Shown here: piece by piece, positions 43,245 through 51,983 of the stretch
How positions within the stretch are numbered: position 1 is the stretch's first letter
Layout: every line of letters starts with the position of its first letter
The notes under the pieces: generated by a model
Told to the model about the DNA's origin: nothing
Databases searched by the model: none
What the model saw: only the letters and a program-made list of their open reading frames with translations
Translations under genes and position numbers: made by a program
Source: Leptothoe spongobia TAU-MAC 1115
GTDB lineage: Bacteria > Cyanobacteriota > Cyanobacteriia > Phormidesmidales > Phormidesmidaceae
DNA: 61,965 nt
Reading direction: 5' to 3'
Assembly: GCF_018739885.1 (NCBI RefSeq)
Contig: NZ_JADOES010000033.1
Span: 1-61,965 of the forward strand

Positions 43245-43715
43245 TTGCCTTATCGTTATTCACAAACCTATCGCGTCTCCTCTATCGTAGCTCCACCAAC
43301 ACAGGACAGGGGCTATCGATTTGACAACCACTCATCAAAAAAGTTTTAATAATAGAACACTCAGGGAAGCTACAAAGCAGTATAGAAGGTCGGGCTTGCA
43401 TAACTCCTTCTTGAATATGCATCTTCCAAAAATAAGTTCCCTACACATTTTCTAGTTCCCTGAACATTCTTTTCTTAACCCCAAGAGGGGGTTAACGGTA
43501 AAGTCTTTCCTCTTGATAAACGATATTTCTAGTTTATAGCCTGCTCAGAAGTGGGTTGAACCAGGCGATCGCAACCAGCGATCCGTATTTCCGGGTGCCA
43601 ATCAATACCGCGTTCCAGGCTGTTTCAACCGACTTTACGACCATGACTCCGACAGCGATTGGACCTGTCGGACGTTCCCTGCGCAAGTATTACCAGCAAC
43701 CTTCAAAAACTCGCT
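43245..43715. other. 471-bp region upstream of the beta-helix gene
   Basis: No gene. A TTAACCCC/GGGGTTAA hairpin lies at 43475-43495, and the AT-rich tract 43496-43545 could hold the promoter of the downstream gene. An open stretch upstream of 43716 exists but has no family-like sequence. Confidence 0.3.
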
Positions 43716-46013
43716 ATGGCTATTATTACTGTTACCTCTACAGCGGACCAGGGAGCAGGATCGCTGAGAAATGCGATCGCAAACGCCAAAAAAGGTGATA
43801 CCATCCAGTTCGCTCAGAACCTTTCTCAGAAAACCATTAAGCTGACCAGCGGACAACTCTCAGTCAATAAATCCATCACAATTGACGGGAAAAAGGCACC
43901 TGGCCTAGCCATCAGCGGCAATAACGCTAGCCGTGTTTTCAAAGTGGAGCGAGAACAGAACGTCACCTTCAAAAACCTGATTATCGCCAATGGCAAAACC
44001 AAAGGTGCCGGTGGCGGCATCGATACACGCCACGAAAGTACCCTCAACCTATTCAACGTTGAACTCAAAAACAATACCTCAGAATTAGGAGGTGGCCTTC
44101 GTGTCGGACATCTCGCCAAGGCAAACATCATCAACAGCCGCTTTAAAAATAATGATGGCTTGCTGACAGACAAGTATAAAGGCTTTAGTGCTGGGGCAAT
44201 TTCCCACAACGAATCGCGCGGCCAACTAAACATTAAGGGAAGTACCTTTGAAAACAATCGAGGGTTCAATGGAGGGGCGATTTACAGTTTCTCAAGCGTT
44301 TCCTTTAAAGTCGAAGACTCAATTTTTCGCAACAATGTCTCAACCAATGAGGGGGGAGCCATCTTCACCGATGGTGTGAGTTCCAACAACTATTTCGGTC
44401 CTGTTAATGAGGGCACCATCGCTATTCAAGGGAGTCACTTTGAAGGCAATCAAACCAAAGGTGATGGCGGTGCCCTCTACCTCTGGGGCTATATCCGTAA
44501 GCAACCGTCTGTAAAGGATCGAGCCATTATAAAAGACACTGTCATTATTGATAACAAAGCGACGGGCAAAGGGGGGGCCGTCTGGGCCAAAATGGGCCTT
44601 GACTTTCAGAATGTGACATTTGCCGACAACACCGCCACCCAACAAGGAGGAGGTCTATGGTTAGAGTCCACATTACCCGCCAATATCGTCAATAGCACCT
44701 TCTCTGGAAATCGAGTGTTGAACGATGCTGGCGGCGCAATGTTCCTAAATAATCGCTCCACACCTGTCAACATCACAAATTCAACCATTGCTTATAACTC
44801 GGCAGGTCGGGCCAATGGAGCCCTCTGGTATGGAAAGAATCATGCGGTAACCTTGAAGAACTCCATCGTTGCCTTTAACACGGCTGACCAAGATAAACGC
44901 CAGAATCAAGTGGGTTTTCAGGCCCTTGATGGCGGCGGCAATCTTGAGTTTTCTAGCGATCGCAACTCCCTGCGGGTACTAAAAAACAGCCTGGTTGCGA
45001 ACCCCAAACTAGCACCACTGAAACAAAGCAACGGTACCCTAGTTCATCCTCTGCGCTCCGATAGCCCCGCTATAGATGCAGGTATTCGAGCCGGAGCCCC
45101 TGCAATCGATCAACGCGGTGTGAAGCGAGATAATCGCATCGATATTGGTGCATTTGAGGGCACCTTTTCGACTTCCCCGAAAAAATCAGCAAACACTATT
45201 GGTGAATACGGCAATCTGACGCTCAATCATAACTGGAAAACTGTTTCCCTAGATGACACCTACAAAAACCCAGTTGTCGTTGTTTCTGACCCCACATTAA
45301 ATGGGTCAGACCCAGTCACTATACGCCTCCGTAATGTGGGTGAAAAGTCCTTCCAAATCAGGCTTCAGGAACCCAACTACAGCGACGGCACCCATACCAA
45401 TGAATCTCTCTCCTATCTCGTCATGGAGGCTGGCGATTGGACACTGGCCGATGGCACTCGCATCTCAGCTGGAACTTACAACTCCAGCCGCCTCACCTCC
45501 CAAGGTTTTGATGTAAAGAAGCTGCAGGACTTCGACACAACTCCCACCGTATTGTCCCAGGTACAAACCGTAAACGGTGGCGATTGGGTGACCACACGCG
45601 TCAAGCAACAATCTGCCCAAAGCTTCCAACTGGCAATGCAAGAAGAAGAAGCCCTGAATAAGGGAGGACATGTCACTGAAACCTTAGGCTGGCTGGCCGT
45701 TGAGCAGGGCACGGCTAATGACGGTGACACATTATTACATGGGGGAACTACCAATCGGAGCTACGATCACAATCGTTCTAAAGTCAATTTCACGTCAGAT
45801 TTTGATGCGGCACCTTCACTCATCGCTAAGCTGGGTTCATTCTATGGTGGAGACACCGCCAATATCCGAATTGACGATATCACCCGCCAGAGCTTTGGTG
45901 TGGGTGTCTATGAAGAAAAGTCCCTCGATAGTGAGCTCAACCACACCTCCGAATCCATCTCCTTCCTGGCGTTGGAAGGTAAGTCAGGCCTCTTAAGTGG
46001 CGTAGCCGTGTAA
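43716..46013 (+). CDS. Beta-helix (choice-of-anchor Q) surface or secreted protein
   Basis: 765 aa from the ATG for MAIITVTSTADQGAGSLRNA, the usual start of this family. Residues 1-490 form a right-handed beta-helix, seen in repeats such as GGGIDTRHESTLNLFNVELK, GGAIYSFSSVSFKVEDSIFR and GGAMFLNNRSTPVNITNST. The SDSPAIDAG and DIGAFE motifs mark the choice-of-anchor Q end. A Gly/Asp-rich C-terminal half (500-765) contains three related ~75-residue units around (S/P)VVVVSDPTLNGSDPV-like and GDWVTTRV strands. No classical signal peptide: export would be non-Sec, such as type I. Substrate unknown. Confidence 0.82.
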   Translation: MAIITVTSTADQGAGSLRNAIANAKKGDTIQFAQNLSQKTIKLTSGQLSVNKSITIDGKKAPGLAISGNNASRVFKVEREQNVTFKNLIIANGKTKGAGGGIDTRHESTLNLFNVELKNNTSELGGGLRVGHLAKANIINSRFKNNDGLLTDKYKGFSAGAISHNESRGQLNIKGSTFENNRGFNGGAIYSFSSVSFKVEDSIFRNNVSTNEGGAIFTDGVSSNNYFGPVNEGTIAIQGSHFEGNQTKGDGGALYLWGYIRKQPSVKDRAIIKDTVIIDNKATGKGGAVWAKMGLDFQNVTFADNTATQQGGGLWLESTLPANIVNSTFSGNRVLNDAGGAMFLNNRSTPVNITNSTIAYNSAGRANGALWYGKNHAVTLKNSIVAFNTADQDKRQNQVGFQALDGGGNLEFSSDRNSLRVLKNSLVANPKLAPLKQSNGTLVHPLRSDSPAIDAGIRAGAPAIDQRGVKRDNRIDIGAFEGTFSTSPKKSANTIGEYGNLTLNHNWKTVSLDDTYKNPVVVVSDPTLNGSDPVTIRLRNVGEKSFQIRLQEPNYSDGTHTNESLSYLVMEAGDWTLADGTRISAGTYNSSRLTSQGFDVKKLQDFDTTPTVLSQVQTVNGGDWVTTRVKQQSAQSFQLAMQEEEALNKGGHVTETLGWLAVEQGTANDGDTLLHGGTTNRSYDHNRSKVNFTSDFDAAPSLIAKLGSFYGGDTANIRIDDITRQSFGVGVYEEKSLDSELNHTSESISFLALEGKSGLLSGVAV

Positions 46014-46016
46014 ATA

Positions 46017-46099
46017 CCTTCCCGACAGATCCCCAGTTTCTAGGATTGGCTTACTGCTAAATACCTTGACTTGCCTAGAAACCGGGGATCTATGCAGAA
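46017..46099. repeat. REP-like palindrome 4 (degenerate, remote)
   Basis: CTTCCCGACAGATCCCC-A-GTTTCTAGG and CTAGAAACCGGGGATCTAT, with the same layout as the three copies around the RAYT gene 5 kb away, but with mismatches in the left arm. It lies 3 bp after the beta-helix stop codon. Confidence 0.85.
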
Positions 46100-46161
46100 G
46101 CTTTCTCCTCTTGGGAGAATTTATGGCTGGGGTTAACCCGTTGGCGCTTAATGTAAACATC

Positions 46162-46512
46162 TCAATACACTCGCAACTCTGCTGGTAAAGCAAACATACC
46201 TGCCTGATCGTAGGTATCTGTATAGACCTGCTTCACCGCTGACCAAGGCACCCGCCCATAAATATGTGGATACAACTCCGTCCCCCCCGACGTATTTTCC
46301 ACCCGAATCTCACAATCCACCGCCGCCGGATCAATGCTAAACAACACCAACCCCTGCTGCCCCGCATAGTGACGCCGACTCACCCCCATCACCTGGTGCA
46401 AAAACGAACAATGGATAAACCCCTCCGCCGCTAAGTCCGCCGATTCAAAATAGCCTTGAGTCTCTGCCATCTGCACATCAGCCCCTGGCGCAATGCGGTA
46501 CAGCATTTCCAT
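46162..46512 (-). CDS. DUF952 domain protein
   Basis: 116 aa. MLYRIAPGADVQMAETQGYF, ADLAAEGFIHCSFLHQV, GLVLFSIDPAAVDCEIRVEN and ELYPHIYGRVPWSAVKQV match DUF952, an ADP-ribosyltransferase-like small fold. The GFIHCS motif is its hallmark. Function is unproven. It is transcribed divergently from the SRAP gene, with 56 bp between. Confidence 0.9.
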   Translation of the reverse strand: MEMLYRIAPGADVQMAETQGYFESADLAAEGFIHCSFLHQVMGVSRRHYAGQQGLVLFSIDPAAVDCEIRVENTSGGTELYPHIYGRVPWSAVKQVYTDTYDQAGMFALPAELRVY

Positions 46513-46568
46513 CGCAGTATCCTCCCTAGAATTCTTCAGTACAATTGTCTCAGTTCACATTACCCCCC

Positions 46569-47225
46569 ATGTGCGGCCGCTACACCCAAACCCATTCCGG
46601 CACAGACCTAGCCAAAGCCTTCCAGCTCACCACAGAGCCCGAGCCCCCACCGCGCTACAATATCGCCCCAGCCCAACCCGTCTCCGCCATCATCGCTGGT
46701 CGTGAGTATCGTATTTTTCAATGGGGCCTCGTCCCTTCCTGGGCCAAGGACTACAAAATCGGCTATAAGCTGATCAACGCCCGCTCAGAAACCGCTGCCG
46801 AGAAACCCTCATTTCGAGCTGCCTTCAAACGTCGTCGCTGCCTGATACCCGCTGACGGATTCTACGAATGGCTACGCACCGCCAGCAATAAAAAGAAACA
46901 GCCCTTTTACATTCATCTCAGGGATAGACCGCTCTTTGCCTTTGGTGGACTGTGGGAGCAATGGGAAGGGGGCGATGGCAGCTATCTGGAAACCTGCACG
47001 ATTCTGACGACAGAGCCCAATGAGCTAATGGAGCCGATCCACAATCGGATGCCAGTGATTATTCCTGAGGCTGAGTATGACCGCTGGTTAACGGCTTCAC
47101 CATTTCAGGCAAAGGGGTTAATGAAACCTTACGATGCGGATGAAATGGAAGCGTATCCGGTCAGTACGTTGGTAAATAGTCCACGGAATGAAGTGCCGGA
47201 CTGTATCGCGCCGATGGAGAGCTAA
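46569..47225 (+). CDS. SOS response-associated peptidase (SRAP; YedK/HMCES)
   Basis: 218 aa from MCGRYTQTHSG, so Cys2 becomes the N-terminal residue after Met removal, as the family needs. Other residues: N in LINARSETAAEKPSF, E in PADGFYEWL and H in PIHNRMPVII. SRAP proteins form a covalent thiazolidine link with abasic sites in single-stranded DNA and protect them. The length matches E. coli YedK. The CDS runs to the TAA; a longer start upstream would spoil Cys2. Confidence 0.95.
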   Translation: MCGRYTQTHSGTDLAKAFQLTTEPEPPPRYNIAPAQPVSAIIAGREYRIFQWGLVPSWAKDYKIGYKLINARSETAAEKPSFRAAFKRRRCLIPADGFYEWLRTASNKKKQPFYIHLRDRPLFAFGGLWEQWEGGDGSYLETCTILTTEPNELMEPIHNRMPVIIPEAEYDRWLTASPFQAKGLMKPYDADEMEAYPVSTLVNSPRNEVPDCIAPMES

Positions 47226-47387
47226 GTAGGTCGGGCTTGAAATAATCAGCTATGTTTCACTTTGTAAACTTGAGCTGAACCCTCTTTGAACATAAGATTC
47301 AGCAGGATTTACATTTTGAGACATACGTGAGCTTTTCTACCCTTGCCTACTTAGTGACCTGATTGATATTGAAAATGGACAACCTGA

Positions 47388-47507
47388 TAGGGGCAATCCC
47401 TTGTGGTTGCCCCGCGATATTAGGAACAGGTAACCAGAATTTCAAAGTAGGGGCAATCCCTTGTGGTTGCCCTGTGTTCTTGGGAGCAGGTAACCAGAAT
47501 TTCGGAA
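47388..47507 (+). repeat. Tandem 60-bp intergenic duplication
   Basis: TAGGGGCAATCCCTTGTGGTTGCCC begins at 47388-47390 and again 60 bp later; each copy ends GGAACAGG/GGAGCAGG-TAACCAGAATTTC. The core is the inverse-type relative of the GGGCA...TGCCC hairpins found elsewhere in the window. Confidence 0.85.
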
Positions 47508-47613
47508 TATACCTAATTCGTATAGATGAACTTCGTTTTTGAAATCGCAAAGTCAGACTATTATGTCAGTCGTGTGTTCTGGCAGTATTCTCAGCGAGTT
47601 CCTGACAAGACGA

Positions 47614-48768
47614 ATGACGGTAAGACAAACAAAGCGGTTTTTATCTCTCTTTGCCAGCATCATAATTTGCGTCTGTTTTTTGGTCCCTATCGCTGTAGGG
47701 CAAACCCAAAATAATGCACCGCTGGAACAACTGGAGCAACAAAAGAAAAATCTAGAACAGCAGCAGCAAGACTTACAAGAAGAGCAAAACCGGCTGCAAA
47801 AGCTAGAGCAAGAAGCAGCTAAGCAGCTGGACGGTCTGCAGGACAGTATTACCATCACAGACCTCAAAATTGAGGATACGGAGTTTCAGATTGCCCAGGC
47901 CCAGGAACGACTCAAACGGTTAGAGAATGAACTGGGTAGGGCACAGGAAGAATATGAAGTTGTCCGGATCGCGGCTGTCCGCCGCCTGCAGTTTATGCAA
48001 CGGCAGAAGGATGCAGAAGGCTGGGCCGTACTGCTAAAAAGTGAAAATTTGAATGAGTTTTTGGAACGGCGCTATCTGCTGAGTAAGGTCTATGAGGCCG
48101 ATAGTAATGTGATGGCCGATGTGCAGTCCAAGGCTGATCTGATTGTGCAGCAACAGCAGGGGGTGGAGGCTCAGAAAAATTCTATTGCCCTATTGCGGCA
48201 ACAGCTGCTGGCCCGTCGCGATCAATTTGAAGCCCAAGCGGGTCAGCAAAATCAGCTGATTGCTCGGCTAAAAGATAACCGCAGCGCTCTAGAAGCAGCC
48301 CAAGCTCAGTTAGTACGCGATTCTGAAAGTTTGGGAAATTTAATTCGGCAGCGCATAGCAGCGGCTAGCGGTGGTGTACTGGGTACAGGTCAAATGAGCT
48401 TTCCCACAGCGGGGAGTATTACTAGTCGCTTTGGGTCCAGGTTTCATCCTGTGCTGGGCTACCGACGATTTCATGCTGGGGTGGACTTTGGCGCGGCTTA
48501 TGGCACGGGTATCGTTGCCGCTGACTCCGGCCAGGTGATTTTCTCGGGCTGGTACGGCGGCTACGGCAACGCGGTGATTATTGACCATGGGGGTGGACTG
48601 ACGACGCTATATGCCCATGCCAGTCGGCTAACTGTGCGTGAGGGCCAATCTGTGTCAAAAGGGCAATCTATAGCAGCAGTGGGGTCAACAGGGTTATCGA
48701 CCGGACCACATTTACACTTTGAAGTGCGTCGTAATGGTAGCCCGATCGATCCGATGAGATTCTTATAG
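47614..48768 (+). CDS. M23 murein hydrolase activator-like protein (EnvC/NlpD type)
   Basis: 384 aa from MTVRQTKRFLSLFASIIICV, which gives a clear signal peptide (cleavage near VGQT); an ATG at 47563 would add 17 residues. A coiled coil spans about residues 45-250 (LEQQQQDLQEEQNRLQKLEQ), then an M23/LytM domain: SRFGSRFHPVLGYRRFHAGV, ALYAHASRLTV-like LTTLYAHASRL, and STGPHLHFEVRRNG. The metal ligands H-x-D and HxH are all kept, so it may be an active endopeptidase. It is expected to act on peptidoglycan in cell division or cell-wall remodelling. Confidence 0.9.
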   Translation: MTVRQTKRFLSLFASIIICVCFLVPIAVGQTQNNAPLEQLEQQKKNLEQQQQDLQEEQNRLQKLEQEAAKQLDGLQDSITITDLKIEDTEFQIAQAQERLKRLENELGRAQEEYEVVRIAAVRRLQFMQRQKDAEGWAVLLKSENLNEFLERRYLLSKVYEADSNVMADVQSKADLIVQQQQGVEAQKNSIALLRQQLLARRDQFEAQAGQQNQLIARLKDNRSALEAAQAQLVRDSESLGNLIRQRIAAASGGVLGTGQMSFPTAGSITSRFGSRFHPVLGYRRFHAGVDFGAAYGTGIVAADSGQVIFSGWYGGYGNAVIIDHGGGLTTLYAHASRLTVREGQSVSKGQSIAAVGSTGLSTGPHLHFEVRRNGSPIDPMRFL

Positions 48769-48885
48769 AGCTGTCCTTAATCCTGAAAATTTAACGTTGG
48801 GATGGTACAGGTTATAGGTATTGGGTACTGCAATCGAAAAGGATGATGACCAGGCAAGAACAGAGCATGATGGGCTGGATAAACT

Positions 48886-49602
48886 ATGGCTGATGTTGAT
48901 AGCAAGTTCAGCCGACTGCTAACTCTAGCCGTTATTGGATGCTTCGTCCCTATCGAAGTGGCTTTGGCAGAACCAATATCCCATGAACAAGTAGAAACCG
49001 AACTAGAACTAGAACCAGGCACAGTAAATAGCAGCCCTGTACTGCAAGAATGGCTGCAAGAAACGCCAGATGTACTGGACGCTATCCGCAATGATCCCAG
49101 TTTTCCGTCTCGCCTACAGCTCAGCTATGCCCTGTTTCCCTCCAGTCGTGATCAGCGTGGTTTAGCCATCGGCGTAGAGGATGTGTTTGTCGGCAACCTG
49201 CCGCTGACGGTAAATGCGGACTATGTTGCTAATTTTGATGGCAATGATAACAACCGGGAGGCCTATGGGGCTCATCTGCGTTATTACCTATTGCCCTTGG
49301 GGGGCTATGTGAATGTGGCTCCCATTGTGGGCTATCGCCATGTGGAGGCGGTGGACTATAGCGAAAGTGGTGTCCAGGTGGGGTTTCAGGTGAAGGTGAT
49401 TCCGTCACGGGGTGGGGGTGCTGATTTTGCCTATACCCAGAGCTGGGTGAGTCCTACGGAGGAGGATGCGGTGATGATTACTCAGCTGGAATTTGGCTAT
49501 GGGTTGACGGAGCGATTGCGGTTGGCGACGGATGTGGAGTGGCAGTTTGCACCGGGGGCAACGGATAGTCGGTTGGGGATTGGGGTGGAGTGGAGGTTGT
49601 AG
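48886..49602 (+). CDS. Exported beta-barrel-like protein
   Basis: 238 aa with a signal peptide (LLTLAVIGCFVPIEVALAEP). From about residue 75 onward it shows alternating polar and hydrophobic strands (LQLSYALFPS, LTVNADYVANFDGN, AYGAHLRYYLLPLGGYVNVA, VGYRHVEAVDYSE, ITQLEFGYGLTERLRLATDV) and ends in VEWRL with an aromatic/hydrophobic last strand, typical of outer-membrane barrels. I do not recognise a named family. A 58-bp palindrome lies 2 bp past the stop codon. Confidence 0.7.
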   Translation: MADVDSKFSRLLTLAVIGCFVPIEVALAEPISHEQVETELELEPGTVNSSPVLQEWLQETPDVLDAIRNDPSFPSRLQLSYALFPSSRDQRGLAIGVEDVFVGNLPLTVNADYVANFDGNDNNREAYGAHLRYYLLPLGGYVNVAPIVGYRHVEAVDYSESGVQVGFQVKVIPSRGGGADFAYTQSWVSPTEEDAVMITQLEFGYGLTERLRLATDVEWQFAPGATDSRLGIGVEWRL

Positions 49603-49604
49603 GA

Positions 49605-49662
49605 AGGGACCGTCCCATGGTAGAGACGTTCCATGGAACGTCTCTACCATGGGACGGTCCCT
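49605..49662. terminator. 58-bp perfect palindrome between convergent genes
   Basis: The arm begins AGGGACCGTCCCATGGTAGA and the centre is TTCCATGGAA; each half is an exact complement of the other. It fills the gap between the beta-barrel gene stop (49602) and the response-regulator stop (49663). A bidirectional terminator or a cruciform-forming dispersed repeat is likely. Confidence 0.85.
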
Positions 49663-50355
49663 CTACCCTAATTTTCCGGAGAGTTTGGCGGCTAGGAGGG
49701 CGGCTTGGGTGCGATCGCGCACGCCCAATCTCCCCAAAAGCCTAGTCACATGGTTCTTCACCGTCCCCTCAGACAAAAACAAAGCTTCCGCAATCTCCCG
49801 ATTATTAGCCCCAGTACCAATCAAGCGCAGCACGTCTTTTTCCCGTGGTGTCAGTTCATCAAACCCTGCTGGTACCTCCACATCAGGCTGCTGCTGTTTC
49901 GCTAGCATTTTTTCTAAAATGCCGGGACCAAACTGGCTGTAGCCCTTGGCCACGGAGCGGATGGCCTGGGCTAACTCCTCAGACGGGGTGTCTTTGAGCA
50001 GGTAGCCTTTGGCACCGACAGCCATGGCTTGGGCGATCAGGTCGTCGTCGTCGAAGGTGGTCAGGACCAGGACCTGGATGGTAGGGTAACGGGTTGCGAT
50101 CGCACCCGTCGCCGCCACCCCATCCATCACCGGCATCCGCATATCCATCAGCACCACCGCCGGTAACTGGTCAGTTAGCTGGAGCCGCTCTAAAAGTGCC
50201 AAGGCTGTTTTACCGTTATCCGCATCGCCAACAATCGTAATGTCTTCTTCTAGGTCCAACAGCGTCTTTAACCCTTGCCGAATAATCTGCTGGTCGTCCA
50301 CCAGTATCACAGGAATGATTGAGGAATTGTTTTGTTGCTGAGAAGATTGATTCAT
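49663..50355 (-). CDS. NarL/LuxR family response regulator
   Basis: 230 aa from the ATG at 50355 (MNQSSQQQNN); a GTG at 50370 would add five residues. The receiver domain (VILVDDQQIIRQGLKTLL) has the phospho-acceptor Asp in VVLMDMRMPVMDG and the Lys in GYLLKDTPSEEL. The C-terminal LuxR HTH is ELTPREKDVLRLIGTGANNR and EGTVKNHVTRLLGRLGV. It is the partner of the histidine kinase encoded upstream on the same strand. Target genes cannot be read from sequence. Confidence 0.94.
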   Translation of the reverse strand: MNQSSQQQNNSSIIPVILVDDQQIIRQGLKTLLDLEEDITIVGDADNGKTALALLERLQLTDQLPAVVLMDMRMPVMDGVAATGAIATRYPTIQVLVLTTFDDDDLIAQAMAVGAKGYLLKDTPSEELAQAIRSVAKGYSQFGPGILEKMLAKQQQPDVEVPAGFDELTPREKDVLRLIGTGANNREIAEALFLSEGTVKNHVTRLLGRLGVRDRTQAALLAAKLSGKLG

Positions 50356-50390
50356 TTCTCTATGATCCACACCTTATCGCCTATTTTCGT

Positions 50391-50441
50391 CGTTGTAGGA
50401 GCGTTGCATACAACGCCCCTACAACGACGCCCCTACAACGA
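50391..50441. repeat. Hairpin and partial repeat between kinase and regulator
   Basis: CGTTGTAGGAGCGTTG (50391-50406) pairs with CAACGCCCCTACAACG (50411-50426) with one mismatch; CGCCCCTACAACGA is repeated at 50428-50441. It separates hk and rr genes and may act as an attenuator. Confidence 0.65.
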
Positions 50442-50459
50442 AAACGGAACAACGTCTTT

Positions 50460-51695
50460 TCACCCTGGCACCACCAATCGGATCTCACAACCTTCCCCTG
50501 ATCGACTATTGACCGTCAGCGTCCCTCCGATAGACTGGGCTCGTTCTCGCATGCCCTGGAGCCCAAACCCTGTAGATGTTTGGCTCATATCAAACCCGCG
50601 ACCATTATCCCGTAACAGTAACCGTGTCCCTGATTCATCAGCGATCAGACTCAGGTCGACAGCCGTCGCATTGGCATGCTTCACAATATTGGTGATCCCC
50701 TCTTGCGCAATACGATAGAGAGCCAAGTTGGTAGCCTCGGGAAGTGGGGTTAAAAGTTGAAGATTAATGTTGGGAGCAATCCCCGTACTGGTCCGTAGGG
50801 TATCAATCAAAGCATTTAACCTGATATGGAGAGAATCTTTAGCAGGCGATTTATCTCGTAATGTGGCGACTGACTGACGCACATCTTGGAGCGCGACTGA
50901 GCCCAATCGCTTTGCCTCTAGTAACAATGCTTGAGATTTTTTAGGATTTCGCCGTGAGAGTTTTATTGCTCCCTCTAGCTGAATGTTCAGAGCTGTTAAA
51001 GAATGTCCCAGAGAATCATGAATCTCACGGGCAATTCGACTTCGCTCCTGGGCCGTGGCCAACTGTTTTACCTGAGCCGCAGAACGCTGCAGATCTTCAT
51101 TAGCCTTCTGCAAGCGATTTTGGATCGTTCTCTCATTGAGCAGAGCATTCACTAATAATAGGGTAAACACCAACGACAAGCCAAAGAAAACAATTAGATT
51201 CATCTGTAGGCTACCGATTAAATGCCGAATGGGTCTAGGAATACGCCCCCCCAGCCCTCTAAACTTAAGCCCGAGGGTGGTCATAAACAACAAAAATGCT
51301 AGTCCAGTCACCGCAACCCGACCCATCAGCCCCACCATCAAGCAACTGCGAATTACCAACACCAAATAAATAAAGGGAAATAGACGTGCTCCCCGCAACA
51401 TCAGCCCTGACGCCACCAAAATCAAAACCACCTGTAGGGCAATGTGACCTAACCGTTGCCAAAACCCTTGAGTTGGCAAATAAAGGCCCAATAGCCCAAA
51501 CAACAAAATACAACCTACGGTAAACAACGGCCATTGGGTAAATGTATTCACTGGGACATTAGGCGGACCACGGCGCGCCATCTCCCGCAGTGGTGGCGTA
51601 GTTAAAATGCCCATAATCGCCACCGCCAGCAGTCCCCACTCCAGGTAGAGCAGAAATCGAAACGGATGATTATGGAACTGGATGGCGCGGGTCAT
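50460..51695 (-). CDS. NarL-type sensor histidine kinase
   Basis: 411 aa from the ATG of MTRAIQFHNHPFRFLLYLEW. Six hydrophobic segments lie between about residues 15 and 185. The HisKA_3 motif is RSRIAREIHDSLGHSLTALN (H226), followed by an HATPase domain with LALYRIAQEGITNIVKHANA, LLLRDNGRGFD and GFGLQGMRERAQSIGG. Type 7TMR-like or MASE sensing segment could not be named. Its regulator follows in the same operon. The signal is unknown. Confidence 0.93.
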   Translation of the reverse strand: MTRAIQFHNHPFRFLLYLEWGLLAVAIMGILTTPPLREMARRGPPNVPVNTFTQWPLFTVGCILLFGLLGLYLPTQGFWQRLGHIALQVVLILVASGLMLRGARLFPFIYLVLVIRSCLMVGLMGRVAVTGLAFLLFMTTLGLKFRGLGGRIPRPIRHLIGSLQMNLIVFFGLSLVFTLLLVNALLNERTIQNRLQKANEDLQRSAAQVKQLATAQERSRIAREIHDSLGHSLTALNIQLEGAIKLSRRNPKKSQALLLEAKRLGSVALQDVRQSVATLRDKSPAKDSLHIRLNALIDTLRTSTGIAPNINLQLLTPLPEATNLALYRIAQEGITNIVKHANATAVDLSLIADESGTRLLLRDNGRGFDMSQTSTGFGLQGMRERAQSIGGTLTVNSRSGEGCEIRLVVPG

Positions 51696-51761
51696 GGTTA
51701 CAGGTTCTGGACGTTTGGAATTGATATGGATATACCAAAGGATAGGCAATTTGTTATCCCA

Positions 51762-51788
51762 GGGCACCCACAAGGGGATGCCCCTACC
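51762..51788 (+). repeat. GGGCACCC-type hairpin repeat
   Basis: AGGGCACCCACAAGGGGATGC and CCCTACC, identical in its core to the copy at 32798. Located upstream of the kinase gene, on the opposite strand. Confidence 0.7.
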
Positions 51789-51869
51789 AGGTTGTCCCAC
51801 TCTCAGGCCAATATCCTCCATCACCTTACCCAAAATTCTAGTCGGACCAAGGCATTTCTCCGATTAGTG

Positions 51870-51901
51870 ACAAAAGTCATGCTGCCAACCATGACTTTTG
51901 T
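51870..51901 (+). promoter_or_regulatory. Perfect 12-bp hairpin upstream of the Spy-like gene
   Basis: ACAAAAGTCATG (51870-51881) pairs with CATGACTTTTGT (51890-51901), 8-nt loop CTGCCAAC. It lies 83 nt before the next start codon, in the divergent region. It may be an operator, or a structured leader if transcription starts further upstream. Confidence 0.5.
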
Positions 51902-51983
51902 GCTTCCCAGAGGTGACTTACGCTAGCAGTCAGCATCCCCACACCCTGGCTAGGATAAGGCCATCGTTAAGACACACAGCCCA

